DNA from: Cheilinus undulatus
Lineage: Eukaryota > Chordata > Actinopteri > Labriformes > Labridae
Length of the DNA stretch: 64,000 nucleotides
Assembly: GCF_018320785.1 (NCBI RefSeq)
Contig: NC_054866.1
Coordinates: 38,479,000-38,542,999, forward strand
Direction: 5' to 3'
The notes under the pieces are model-generated. The model was not told where the DNA came from. It saw only the letters and a list, made by a program, of their open reading frames with translations, and ran no database searches. Positions 1 through 11,400 of the stretch are shown one piece after another. Made by a program: the position numbers and the translations under genes. Positions within the stretch are counted from its first letter, which is position 1, and the number at the start of each line of letters is the position of its first letter.

Positions 1-182
1 ATTTGAAGAAGAGCCAGTCCATACAGTCCTCCTCTTGATACATCAGAAGGAGTCCATAATTGCGTCTTGTCTGTTTTTTCTTCTTGCCAGAGTAAAGGAC
101 CACTTGTGTCACACAGTGCGCTTTTGTTGTAGCTATAATTCTCTGTCTTTGGCCCCACCAAAAGACCTGTGAACTCACCAGA

Positions 183-1135
183 GGTGGAAGAAGTACACAA
201 CTGTTTACTCAAGCTAAAGTACATTGGCTAAAAATTAATTGAGTAAAATCACAGATCTATAAATCTACACAAGTAAAAGTCAGAAGTATGTAATTTAAAG
301 TTTACTTCAAGTACTGAGTAGTTACTGAGGAATTGTACAGTAAAGTATGACTAACCATATTGGCAACAACAACAAGGGAATAGATCTCCAACCAGGTCGC
401 CCAGGTAGAGTCACACTTTTATATTAAAGTTAAATACACAGAAAAATCAACAGTGTTATTTAAAATGATTGAGAGCTCATTTTAGCACTGTACCATCTTT
501 ATTGGTTCACAGCACATACAGTTAAATGACACTTTTGAAAGTGTGAGATATTTTACAATATGACAGAGCAGCAGTAACACTCAAAAATCTGTCTCCAGGC
601 AAAAACAAAGCAGAGAGTCACCTCATAATAACACAATACCAATGAAGAATACGTACTAGGGATCCTGTGGAAACACTCAAAGTCACATGCAGGATCTCAG
701 TGAATAACTTCACTCATGGTGCAAATGCCCACATATCCCCCAGGTTTGTAGTAGTAGATGGTTTGGGCAGAGCTTAGGTCAGTTTACTCTTTAGAGAGTT
801 GAACTAACACAGGTCAAAAAAACAAAAAAAAACTGATGACTGTTTCACTCAGAGTGGAGTTAACATTACACTTTAGAATTTAAAATCAACTCAGAAATGT
901 TTAACCATGAGCTATCAACAGTTTTTGCTGTGTACAGCAGCTGTTTTTGGATGTGATGTGGAATCATTCTCTGCTACTTTGTCGTCAACAGAGATGAAAA
1001 AGTACCAGAGTACAATACTCAAGCAAAATTACAGTTACTCCAGGTAAAACATACTGAAGTAGAAGTGAAAGTACAGATTTCAAAATGTACTCAAAAAGTA
1101 CAAGTAAATGTAATTAGTTACTTTCTACTCCTGGG
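183..1135. mobile_element. hAT-type non-autonomous element (Tol2-like ends) in ptgir intron
   Basis: The left end reads cagaggtggaagaagtacac and the right end is a degenerate inverted copy (gttactttctactcctggg). Both inner flanks are rich in the repeated words AAGTAC, AGTTACT and AAGTA, which is the sub-terminal pattern of Tol2-like hAT elements. No transposase reading frame is visible inside, so it would depend on a transposase supplied elsewhere. It lies in the intron before the last ptgir exon. The family assignment rests on end sequence from memory, and the target-site duplication is not clean. Confidence 0.7.
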
Positions 1136-2220
1136 ACTTGCACACAGTCGCTCTAATCATGAACCCACTGCAGCGTAGTTTGCATTCTTCTGATACATGT
1201 TTGTGAATCTATGGGAAGAACTATTGATTATTATCAAAATTATCATTGATTCAAGGTGTTTCTGTAGTTATTACAGCTCCTGTGAGTGTTTTTAGTTAGT
1301 GTTGTTTGTCAAGATTTGGACCCTACCTGATCAACAGTATTACTAAATCCTTATACACAGAGGTTTGTATCAGAAATAAGTGTTCTGAGGGTTTGCTTTT
1401 TCTTTAATTGAATAAGAACAAAGCTTGCTTAGAGTTATTTTTTATTTGTGTTTTTTTTTCTTTTAAAGCAGGAAAAAAAATCACTGAAAATTGTGAAATT
1501 GGTTTGGTGTAAAAAAGATACCGATTTTATTTTTGGGCTTTCTCACTCAGCCCGGGCAACAAAAATAACAGAAATAATCATGCTTCTCCCTGATAGTCTA
1601 GTTTAGTTTACTTCTATAGTTCCTATTGAGCCATGAGTATTACTTTCAGTCTTTTCTGAAAGAGCAGTAAAAAAAAAAAACAAACAAAAAAATTCCTCCC
1701 AGGAGCTTCAATTAAACTGAACTTGTAGATCCACATAACTTTTGACAGCTTGTCCTGACTGCTTGTAATTAGTGAGAACATACGCCCAAAACACAGAAGA
1801 AAACCTGCTCTGAAACAGACAACACCTACACACCCACAATGCAAATTTCTCAAAGCCATAGTCTGTCTGGAATTCAAATTCTATTATATGAAGTTCCTAA
1901 CATATGAGCTTACAAAACAAATTCTGATTACAGTAAGAAATAATAGAACATTGTCAAAGCTGTAATAAAACAATACAGGAGGCTATGTGACAGTTTTTAG
2001 AGTTAAAGACAGCAGATCTGCAGAAGAGTTAAAACAACAATATAAAGTATCCTTCAGGGTGTTTTGTGTGAACTAGGTCACTCATGTCTGACCAAACCTG
2101 CTCTTAAGTATGTAAATGTTAAAACCCTGCATCTTTAGTGTGCAGCAGCAACAGAACTGACCAACAGTCCAGCTCAATCAGCATTTCAGCCTGTCTAACC
2201 TCTGCTGTCTCTCCCTGTAG

Positions 2221-2508
2221 ATCGCTGGCTTCATCAACGCCATTCATCCATTCTGTGGAGACACGGAGAACCTGACCGCCTTCCGCTTCTACGCCCTCAA
2301 CCCCATCGTGGACCCCTGGGTATTCATCATCTGCCGCAAGTCCGTGTTTCGCCACCTTCGCTCACTGCTCAGCTGTCACTTAGGCAGACGAGCGGTGAAG
2401 ACGACGGCACACTGTGCCCTGTCTTTACCTCTCGACCATCACATACGGGCCAATCCTCCTGATGTGACACTTCCTCAGACCAACATATACCCCAGTGTAG
2501 CCCTGTGA
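2221..2508 (+). CDS. ptgir: Prostacyclin-type prostanoid receptor, last coding exon (TM7 and C-tail)
   Basis: Partial gene; the first coding exon (TM1-TM6) is outside the window. The exon opens after a clean acceptor (ctccctgtag) and encodes 95 residues to TGA. Residues 20-45 carry the prostanoid TM7 signature, including [17 protein letters not shown], where DPW replaces the usual GPCR NPxxY. Human prostacyclin receptor reads AFRFYAFNPILDPWVFI here, closer than the EP, DP or TP receptors. An intron at the end of TM6 is typical of prostanoid receptor genes. The family couples to Gs and raises cAMP at the plasma membrane. A cysteine in LLSCHLG could be palmitoylated. The tail ends in SVAL and lacks the C-terminal CaaX-type cysteine of human PTGIR. 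Another prostanoid subtype remains possible; synteny with rtn2 and ppm1n (human 19q13) supports ptgir. Confidence 0.78.
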   Translation: MAGFINAIHPFCGDTENLTAFRFYALNPIVDPWVFIICRKSVFRHLRSLLSCHLGRRAVKTTAHCALSLPLDHHIRANPPDVTLPQTNIYPSVAL

Positions 2509-3479
2509 CCCACAGAAGCCCTCTGCTCCACAGGGTGAGCAGAGGCCTGGAGGCTTTAACGTCTGATCATTCAGTGAAAACAGTTTTGAATGAAACATTT
2601 GGGTACATGTTTCATCTGAAGCCATAAAGACTGGGATGAAGAAGACAGAAATCTTAGGTTTGTGGCTGTTAAAGTTTCACTTTGAACTAACTTTGAAAAA
2701 AATGATTGCACTGAAGGTCTTAAACTTCAAATGAATGATGGACGCTGTTTCAGATTGTGCTGTAAACTAAACAGCATTATGAAATTCATCAAAACGTATC
2801 CTGTCATGGGTAATATACTGCAAATTGACAATGTATGCACTCAATTTACCTCTGTGGGTAAACTATATGCATGAATGTATTCTCACAATTTTCTTTTTGC
2901 TCTGTCCTTAACAAAGGTCGTAGTTCAGAATATTATTATTGTATATAATTATAAAACAATGTTATGTAATTATAAGTATAATTTATCAGCTACGCTTGAG
3001 CAGGATCTATAAGAGAGGCATATTTTATTTAAGTTAGACGATTTGAATAACAGAATTCAAACCTTTAAGTTTCCCAGATAAGATTTTCTGTATTACAGGT
3101 CAAATAACAGAAATAGCAACCTAATATCTAGAACACCTTATTGCTTATACCACCAAACGAAGAATCATTAGCAAATGCTAAACGTTATTGTCAGCACGCA
3201 AACATATTCACAGTGAGAATGCAAAGTGGCTCACATGCTGTTGATCTAAACTTTTTATCTGCACTAAAATTGTTATTAAAAAAAGCAAGGACCACCAAAT
3301 GAAGCTGAGGCTTAGGGTAATGTTGCATAGTTTTTGTCATACACCAAAGCACCGAATAATATAAAAATGTGACCGTTTAATAGCTTTAAAGGAGAAGTTA
3401 AAAAGTATAAAGTAATTTTTGTTTATTCTCTTTGTGCCATAGGAAACTGAACAAAATATAACAACAACTAACCCCTAAT

Positions 3480-4569
3480 TTCCACTGACTTCAAGAACCA
3501 TGCAGTCTCCATTTACAAACATTTATGACACAAAATGGGTCGTTCTGAAGAGCTCAGTGATTTCAAGTGTGGTACTGTGATGGATGCCACCTTTGCAATA
3601 AGACTGTTGTGAAATTTCATCCCTGCTCTATATTACAGTCAGCTGTAAATTATGTTATTAGAAAGTGGAAGCATTTAGGAACAACAGCAGCTCAGCCACA
3701 AAGCGAAAGGCCACCTGGAATCACAGAGTGGGGTCAACAACTGCTGAGGTGCATGGTGCATAAGCCTCCAGCACTCTGCTGATTCCATAGCCCAAGAGCT
3801 GTGAACTTCCACTGGCATTACTGTAACTGCAAAAACGGTGTGATGGGAGCTCCATGGAATGGGTTTCCATGGCTGAGAAGCCTCACATTACCAAGTTCAA
3901 TGCCAATTATCCTATGGAATGGTGTAAAGCACATCGAAACTGGACTGTGGAGCAGTGGAAACGTGTCCTGTGGAGTGTGAATCACACTTCACTGTTTGGC
4001 AGTCTGGGTTTGGCGGATGCAGGGAGAACATTCCCTGCCTGACTGTATTGTGCCAACTATTAAGCTTAGTAGAGGAGGAATTATGGTATGGGGCTGTTTT
4101 TCAGGGTTTGGTCTAGACCTCTTATCTCCAGTGAATGCCAATCTTAATGCTTCAGCAGACCGAGGCATTTTGGACAATGCTATGCTTCCAACTTTGTGGC
4201 AGTTGGGGAAGGCCCTTTTCTATTCTAACATGACTGTACCCCAGTGCACAAACAAGGACTATAAAGACATGGTTTAATGATTTCTTTATGGAAGACCTTG
4301 CTGGCCCACACAGAGCCCTGACCTAAACTCCTGACCTAAACTCCAGCGAGCTTAGGATAAACTGGAACAAAGATTGTGAGCAACAAATTCCCACAAAAAC
4401 ACCCACAATCTTCTGGAAAGCCTTCCAAGAGGAGTGGAGGCTGTTAAAGCTGCAAAAGCCGGACCAACTCCATATTAGCCTACATGTATTTGTATTTGTA
4501 TTTGCAATGTCATTACAGTCCCTGACACTTTACATGGTCAGGTTTCTGAATACTTTTGTCCATATAGTG
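3480..4569 (+). mobile_element. Tc1/mariner element, degenerate, family shared with 53638
   Basis: The right end is ttttgtccatatagtg followed by TA, the inverted form of the left end (cactatatggacaaaa) of the copy at 53638, so the right terminal repeat and a TA target are intact while the left terminus is lost. Broken transposase pieces can be read on the plus strand: a DNA-binding part near 3540-3780 (ELSDFKCG-like), a region near 3880-4010 (HRNWTVEQWKRVLWS) and VWGCFSGFG near 4090-4120. Stops and frameshifts make it non-functional. Confidence 0.85.
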
Positions 4570-5767
4570 TACATGCCAGGTCTTTGGCCACTACCATAAT
4601 GCATCAGTCCATGTAAAGCAGATCCAACCAAACAGGAGGAAGAACAAACGAAGTGTCCAGTCAACTTCACAATGTGAAGACTTACGACTGTATATCTCAT
4701 CACTACTTCAACATCACGTCTCCTCCTGTGGAAAAAGCCACAAGTCATCATTCAATCAGAGGATCACGGGCTGTGTCCACTTCTTACACATTGTCTGTGT
4801 TTTTTAGCCATTTAATTAACATGCAAACATCATGGATATTGTGACCTTTTTTAGTGGTTTTGTATGAGTCAGGAGACTCAAGCTTCTTGGAAATCTGAAT
4901 GTCTGCAACAGATTTCATGGCCATCAATTTAACAGCTGTTGAAATAAATCAGTCCAGACTCTGCTGTCGCAAAAGCAAAAAGATCATTCTTTGAAGACGC
5001 TCAAAAAAAGGGTGAAACAAATAAACACACAAGTTGAACCTGGATGAGCTCATGTGGGACTTTTGAGCCTGAGTTTGCTCCAGCTGTGTTACTTTTTGAT
5101 CTTTGAATCTTTTTTTTTGCTACTGCAAGTACTTTTGAGACTCTTAAGGCTTGTTTCCTTTACTGTGATTCACCAAATGTTCCAGTTTTATTCCTGCACC
5201 TGTAAGAGATACAACCAGTACTCTGAATCTTGGGCAAGAACACTGTTAAAAATGCCACATTTTCAGTAAATTTTAAAAAAGAAGTGGTTATGAAAAAGGT
5301 CCCATCTTATCTCTTAATTCTTTGCACTGCATGAAACATTTGATTTCATCCCTCCTTTACCTTATCACTGATTTCTAAGCTACCTGATAACCTGTGAATG
5401 TTTTTAAGTCTTGTATTTCAAAAATGCTGCAAAAAGCACCGTGAGAATGTCTTTTGTTTGTATTTTGATGCTGTAGCTGCATTAAATGTGGTGTATTTAT
5501 GGCTTTTGCACTGTGCTATGATGGTGTGTATCCTAACAGTTGAATTGCTTTGGTTCATTCAGTGGAGTACAAAAATATTCTGGTAACAGATGTGGTGTTC
5601 AAGCACATTCACGTTTTTGCTTTAAAGTCTGAAAAGTCTTAGTCATGCATGACCCTAGGTGAGTCAGTGAGATACGTTCCCACTCGCATATGGTCTTTGA
5701 GGGTATAAATGTGAGTTGTATAGTGTAAAAAATTATTCTTTATATGGTGCACATTTTGTTCATGTGG

Positions 5768-5773
5768 AATAAA
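5768..5773 (+). terminator. AATAAA polyadenylation signal, candidate for ptgir
   Basis: Canonical hexamer followed by T/GT-containing sequence; it is the clearest signal between the ptgir stop and the convergent slc3a2 gene. Confidence 0.45.
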
Positions 5774-5799
5774 GTATTGATAAAAGAAAAAAGGCTGAG

Positions 5800-8320
5800 C
5801 TGACGCCTATGTCTGTTCACAGAGAAACAGATTTGTTTAGGGACTGTGATATTTAACAGTCCTACCTGTTAAAACATACCGTTCTCGACGTAGTTTGTGA
5901 GCGTCAGGAGACTTCGCTGTGCGATTACAGTTCATGAAAAAGAAGCAATGACAAGATAAACAGAAGATCATCATGTTTAAGTTGAGAATGTGATTTGTTT
6001 TGATTGTCTGAATGCTAACGTAGGTCTCGACAGTATAAACTTACGTCATTGTGTAGTGTCTAAGGAATGTTAATAAACTGACAACTACACACCAAAAATA
6101 TGATTGTGGAGATTATTGCAGCACATCAACTAGGGCTTTCACCAATAATGAATTAATTGTGATGTGATTAATGTCCATAATTCTGCATGTATATATATTT
6201 AATAGCTTGATTTCACTTTCAGCACACTGCAACATCTGCAACAAGGACAACACCACTCCTTAATGCCAAGTCAAGTCATCTGCACCTTGTGATATTAAAC
6301 ATTTCATTTTTTACCATTCCCTTGTTTCCTTTTCAATCCATAACAAGTTCATTTTTTCATGAGTTCATGTAATAATCTTCAGTCTACCTTAAATTGCATA
6401 TTTTCAAAAAATAAATAAATAAATAAATAAAAATTAAAACAGGTCTGAATCCAAACAGGTGAAAAAATACTTTTAAGGCAGTACAAAAATGAAAGTTTAA
6501 AATGCAATAGTGGCATTTCAAAATGAGACCCCAAAAAGGGGGATGGGAATTAATCTCAGTTAACCACAGACCTACTGAGATTGTGTTTTAAAAACTGTTT
6601 GATACCCCTATAAGAAATCTGAAGATGCACGACAAGAGATGAGCACACAGATGTTTTGGTTCGGATGTCTGGCTGAGAAAAGAGACAGCCAAAATTTATT
6701 TGTTGGGAATATAATTCCTTCAATTACCCATAGTGTCAGTTTTGAGTAAGCCAGCCCAGTTATATAAAAGTATGTCAAAAGAGGCTCTTCTGAAGTAGAA
6801 TTTATTAGAAGCGCTGCGTTTCAGAGTAATAAAAGCTGAAGTGCTTGCAGAAAAGCACTTGAAAGTTGATTTGTGTGAAGACAGCAATGTTTCAAAACAT
6901 TTTTTTTCTGCTGAGGTTTCCTTTCAAAATCAGAAAAATCTCAAGTTACCCTAATCAAAAAGTGCTGATGATCATCCAATCTCCACATACCTGCTCAGCA
7001 ATTTGTCCAGTAGTAGAATTAGCTAGATAAATCTCAAAGGCAATCTCTTAAGACAATCAAAATGCCTAAGCCTTTAGAAAAGAAAACTTAGTAAGCAGGT
7101 CTCACTGGAAGATTTTAAGAGGAGGTTGGTTGACTTGGAGGCAGTCACATCTGGCTGCAGATGTTTTGAATGAAATATTTGATTGTAGTTGCTCTTAAAT
7201 ACTTGCTTTTTCTTTCAGTGTATTAAGGTGGTGTTAGACATTTTATATATATATCTGCTCCTTGTTTGTTTGTAGCTTTGTAATTTGACTGTGATGTCAC
7301 CTGTCTTGACAAGGATACTCTGGAAAAGAGATTTTTAATTTCAAGTTTTTCTCCTGGTTAAATATAAAAAATAAATAAAAACAAACATGCTTTGACATGC
7401 TTTTGGCACACCTGCCAAACTGGGGAAAATAAAACAAAATTCTTGCACAGTGTGTAATGCTGTGGGTGCATTCACTTCTGACCCTGATGCTGGCATGATA
7501 TGAGGAGAAGAGCATGAGACAATTTGGATTATTTGGGCTGGGATAGCTAATAATCTGCATATTTATAGGCATTCTTGGATGAATTTAAACTACTGTGAAG
7601 GCCCCTGATGTCTTAAGGTACATGGGACTTCTAACAATTACAGTAAAATCAAAATCTGGGCAATGACAGCAAGAAGAGAAAAACTCATCTGTATCAGTAT
7701 GCCTTCATAGAATATTGATTTACTTATTTAACAAAAAGTCTAAAATTACTGTGGGAGGTTGAGGATTAATGATGGTCCTACAGCACCACCTAGTGGTCAA
7801 AACTATACACTTCAATGTGAATATGAGTCTAACCAGTAGATTCCCGTCAGGCAAACTCCTCTGTGACTGTACCTTACTAGAAAGGATTAAATAAATACAG
7901 CTGCAAACCTTAATTTACTTTCCAGACATGCTTTATTCAAAGGTCCCCCACAAGGCCCGATAAATGAGAACTCATATGCAGGATTAATCATGGCTCACAG
8001 TGTGGTTTGTTTTATCAGATCTGACACGATGATTAATAGTAAAACCACAGCAGCTGTTTTACCTAGTTTATGCTGTGAAGCATTTATTCTGAGAAACTGA
8101 GGCTGAAATTTCAAAATTATTCAGTGTATTATCAGTGTGAAATTCAAGTTAACTCAGATGCAGCTTCTTCTCTGAAATTCTTTCATGTTGTGAAAACAGG
8201 AAAATTATCCATGTCTTACAGGTACATGACACCCAAAGAGTTTTAACAGCTTGTTTCTACGTGGTTTATAAGCAGTGAACTTGTGTTGATATAAACAGAC
8301 TCTGTGTGGTTTTAGAGCTG
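5800..8320. other. Intergenic region between ptgir and slc3a2
   Basis: Tail-to-tail intergenic DNA, AT-rich. A short AAAT microsatellite sits at about 6408-6432. A stretch near 6130-6200 (attaattgtgatgtgattaa) resembles the inverted-repeat MITE words also seen near 21455-21495. No open reading frame with coding character or RNA gene is recognised. Confidence 0.5.
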
Positions 8321-8326
8321 ACTAAT

Positions 8327-8332
8327 TTTATT
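8327..8332 (-). terminator. AATAAA polyadenylation signal, candidate for slc3a2
   Basis: TTTATT on the plus strand, about 100 bases beyond the slc3a2 stop; a second possible signal is at 8083-8088. Either gives a short 3' UTR. Confidence 0.45.
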
Positions 8333-8430
8333 TTCAGTGACCTCTAAGCACATATCTTCAGAACTTAAAACCAACTCTCAAACATATATCATTGTTTGAG
8401 GAGAAATTCTCAAACCTCCTCAGAGAAGCT

Positions 8431-11400
8431 CTACGAGTAGCTTCCTGACTCAAACAGTTTGATGACGATGGCTTCATGGGGCCGCAGTTCCAGCAGGTCC
8501 AGAGTGGTCGTCCCCAAACGGTCCATATCCGTGCTGGCTGAAAACACCCCTGCTTTGGGCAACCTTGGCGCCCAGGCAGGATCCAGAGCTTGAGGTGTTG
8601 GCCCGACGTTGAGCAGGATGAGAAAATGGACACAACCCCAGGAGCGCAGGAAGGCCAGGACAGGAGGAGGTGAAGGGGACAAATTTGAGGAGGAGGAGGC
8701 GTTAGTGGAGGCGTTGAAGGGGAGGAAAGTGCAGCTGCCATACAGTAGAGCTTCTTCTCTGGCTCTGGAGTGACTGAGAGAGCTAAAGAGAGCTACAGCC
8801 AGATGCTTTCTCTTCTCCTTGTCCTAAGGGGTAAAAGGAAAGAGTTAAATATGACCAACAACTTCATTTGTATGGTTCAAAAAATGGCTAACTTTCTTAA
8901 ATACTCACTGTCTGACTGTCTGATGGTGTGCTCGCTGCAGTGGATGAGCCGACTCTCAGAGACATGTTCTGTTGACAATATTTATTTGTCAAAAATGTTC
9001 TATACAACTGATAATGATTGAACTCAAGTCTGAAACAGAGCCTCACCTGTCTCCGGTCCAGGTCTTCATCATATTGGACTACAGGTGATCCAGGCAGTGT
9101 CATCATCAGCACCAGGAGCAACTTCTTCAAGTCAGGAGAGACTTTACCTCCAATCTACAGAGACATGACAGCTTAATACAAAAAAAAAAAATCAAAATCT
9201 AAGTGCGTATAAAACTATATAGCTTAATACTTCTGGTGTCTGTCGGTCTGGTGGACTCCAGCTGTTGGGGGCAGGGGCAGAAATGGTTAAATGGAAACCT
9301 GATGTATACAAAGGGGCACCAGAAGTGAAGTTACAAAACCTGGATAAGACTCATCATTTTTTATCATGATGACGTCTACTAGAACTCTAAAACCAGATGA
9401 ACTATTAACCATATAACCATTTATTTCACAAAGATGCACAAGGGAGGAGGTTAGTGAAAATAAAGGTAACAAAGGTAAGGAAGGTAACAACCCTTACCCT
9501 GGATGGCGTTTAAAACTTGTCCACTGGAAGGGCAACATGGTTCATCATAGATTGTCTATTTAAAAGGCAAACTTAAGGGCACTTTGCCAAATTTTTCAAA
9601 CATTAGGGCACCAAGGGGCTGATCACCCCACCAGTGCTTCTGCCTGTGATTAGGGTTGGAGTTATCTAAAAATAAATAAATAAAGGTAGCCCTCGCCATG
9701 AGCAGAAAAAAAACTGCAGTCAAAAATTAAAGCCAATTGTTTTTTCTAATCAAATCCTAACAGAGTATGCCTACAAGCCTTTACTCTGGCCAAAAGACCT
9801 TTGTATAACTACCACGCAAGTGTCATGGTCATTGTCATGGTTTTAGTGGCTGTAGTTCATATGTGAAAATCTAATTTTGACAACCTCACATCAGACAAAG
9901 CCTCACACCTATTTGAGATTTTTGTTGCAACCTCAGGGGTCTCAGATGACAGGTTTTCATTCAGTGACTTGTGCTGCACAGTTAAAGCTGAACTATTCAG
10001 TTACAAGCATTTTTTTTCAAATTTCAAATCAATTTCCCTTGTTCAGCTATATTACATGTTGGCAAATGGATACTCTTTGAATGTAAAGGGGTAATGGGAA
10101 TATTCAAGTAGTCGTCTTGAGCTCTAGGGCAGAGTAATAGGCATTTCTCACTTTTGTTTTGACACTTGAGATAAAGTGGGCCAAGTCATGTGTATAGTAT
10201 AAACATTATTGTCCCTTTATTAGGACTATCATAAGCATCAGCTTTTCTTCCTGGGGTCCAACAGTCTTGCACGCCTACACGTCAAAAACAAAAAACAGCT
10301 CCTCTTAGAACATATGAAATATACTGATATACTGATTAGCCCCCCATGAAAATTTCCTTTTTTAAAAATATTGCTCCAATACTATTAAACATGTCTCTTG
10401 AGGAGTCCCAGCCCATTCTTCTTTGGTGAATCTCTCAAGCTCCTCCAGATTTGATGGTCTTCTGACTCAGACCTTGGTCATCAGTTTACCCCACAGATTT
10501 TCAATGGGATTCACTGCAGGGCTTTGAGCAGGCCAGTCCACAGCACTCACTTTGGTCTTCTGGAGGTAGTTCTTCACCAGGAGTGACGTTATGTTTTGGG
10601 CTGCTGTCATGTTGGAAGACAAAGCAACAATCCAGACCCAGTTTTGCTGCTGGCTGCTTGAGATTTTCCTTTTGAAATCTTCACATATCCTCTCTATATG
10701 ATTCCCTCCACCTTAATGAGGTCACCAGTTCCTGATGCACTGAAGTATCCCTACAGCATAATACTTCCACAGTGTTCTTCAGGTCATACGCCTCTCCAAA
10801 CATAGGCAACATTTCTATGGCCAAAGAGCTCTAGTTTGGTCTCATCAGACCAAAGGACATGCTTCCAGAATGTATAATGTTTCTCCAGATTGTCCTTAGC
10901 ATAATTCAGTCCAGCTTGGAGTTGTCTGTTCTGCAGAAGCACAGTTTTTCTTGGTCCATTCCTGTGCAGGGCTCTAGTGATGGTCTTCTTTGAGACTACA
11001 ATTCCTGACTTGACTAAGTCATTCACTAGTGTCTTGGCAGTTGTCCTGGGGTCTCTAACTAGTTTTCTTTACGGAGACTTAGAAGTCGTTCTCTTCCTAC
11101 CTCCTTCCTACCGTGCTGTGTTCATTCCAGTTCTTGACACTTGTAAACGCTGTTATAACTTTGTCTATCCTTCTCCTGCTTTGTGAGAATCAACAATTAT
11201 CTTCTCAAGTCTAAACTGATTTTTGTTTTTCCCATGATGCTCTCTCCAGTTAGCTCAAACTCTTACTGGAGTTTTCATACTGTGTGTAAATTGGAAGGTA
11301 TCTCTCAGTTTTAACTTGAATTTACAGGCTTTGAGCATTACAAAGTTTAAGCGCATCATTGCACAACAGTGGTTTGTGCTATGTCTCAACAAAAAGGACA

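Larger units (their letters stand above)
2509..5795 (+). other. Probable ptgir 3' UTR / downstream region
   Basis: No coding sequence is seen between the ptgir stop and the canonical AATAAA at 5768-5773. An earlier AATAAA near 4943 and a later one near 6069 are alternatives. The stretch contains a degenerate Tc1 element (3480-4569), which would be part of the mature 3' UTR if the 5768 site is used. Transcript extent is inferred, not shown. Confidence 0.45.
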
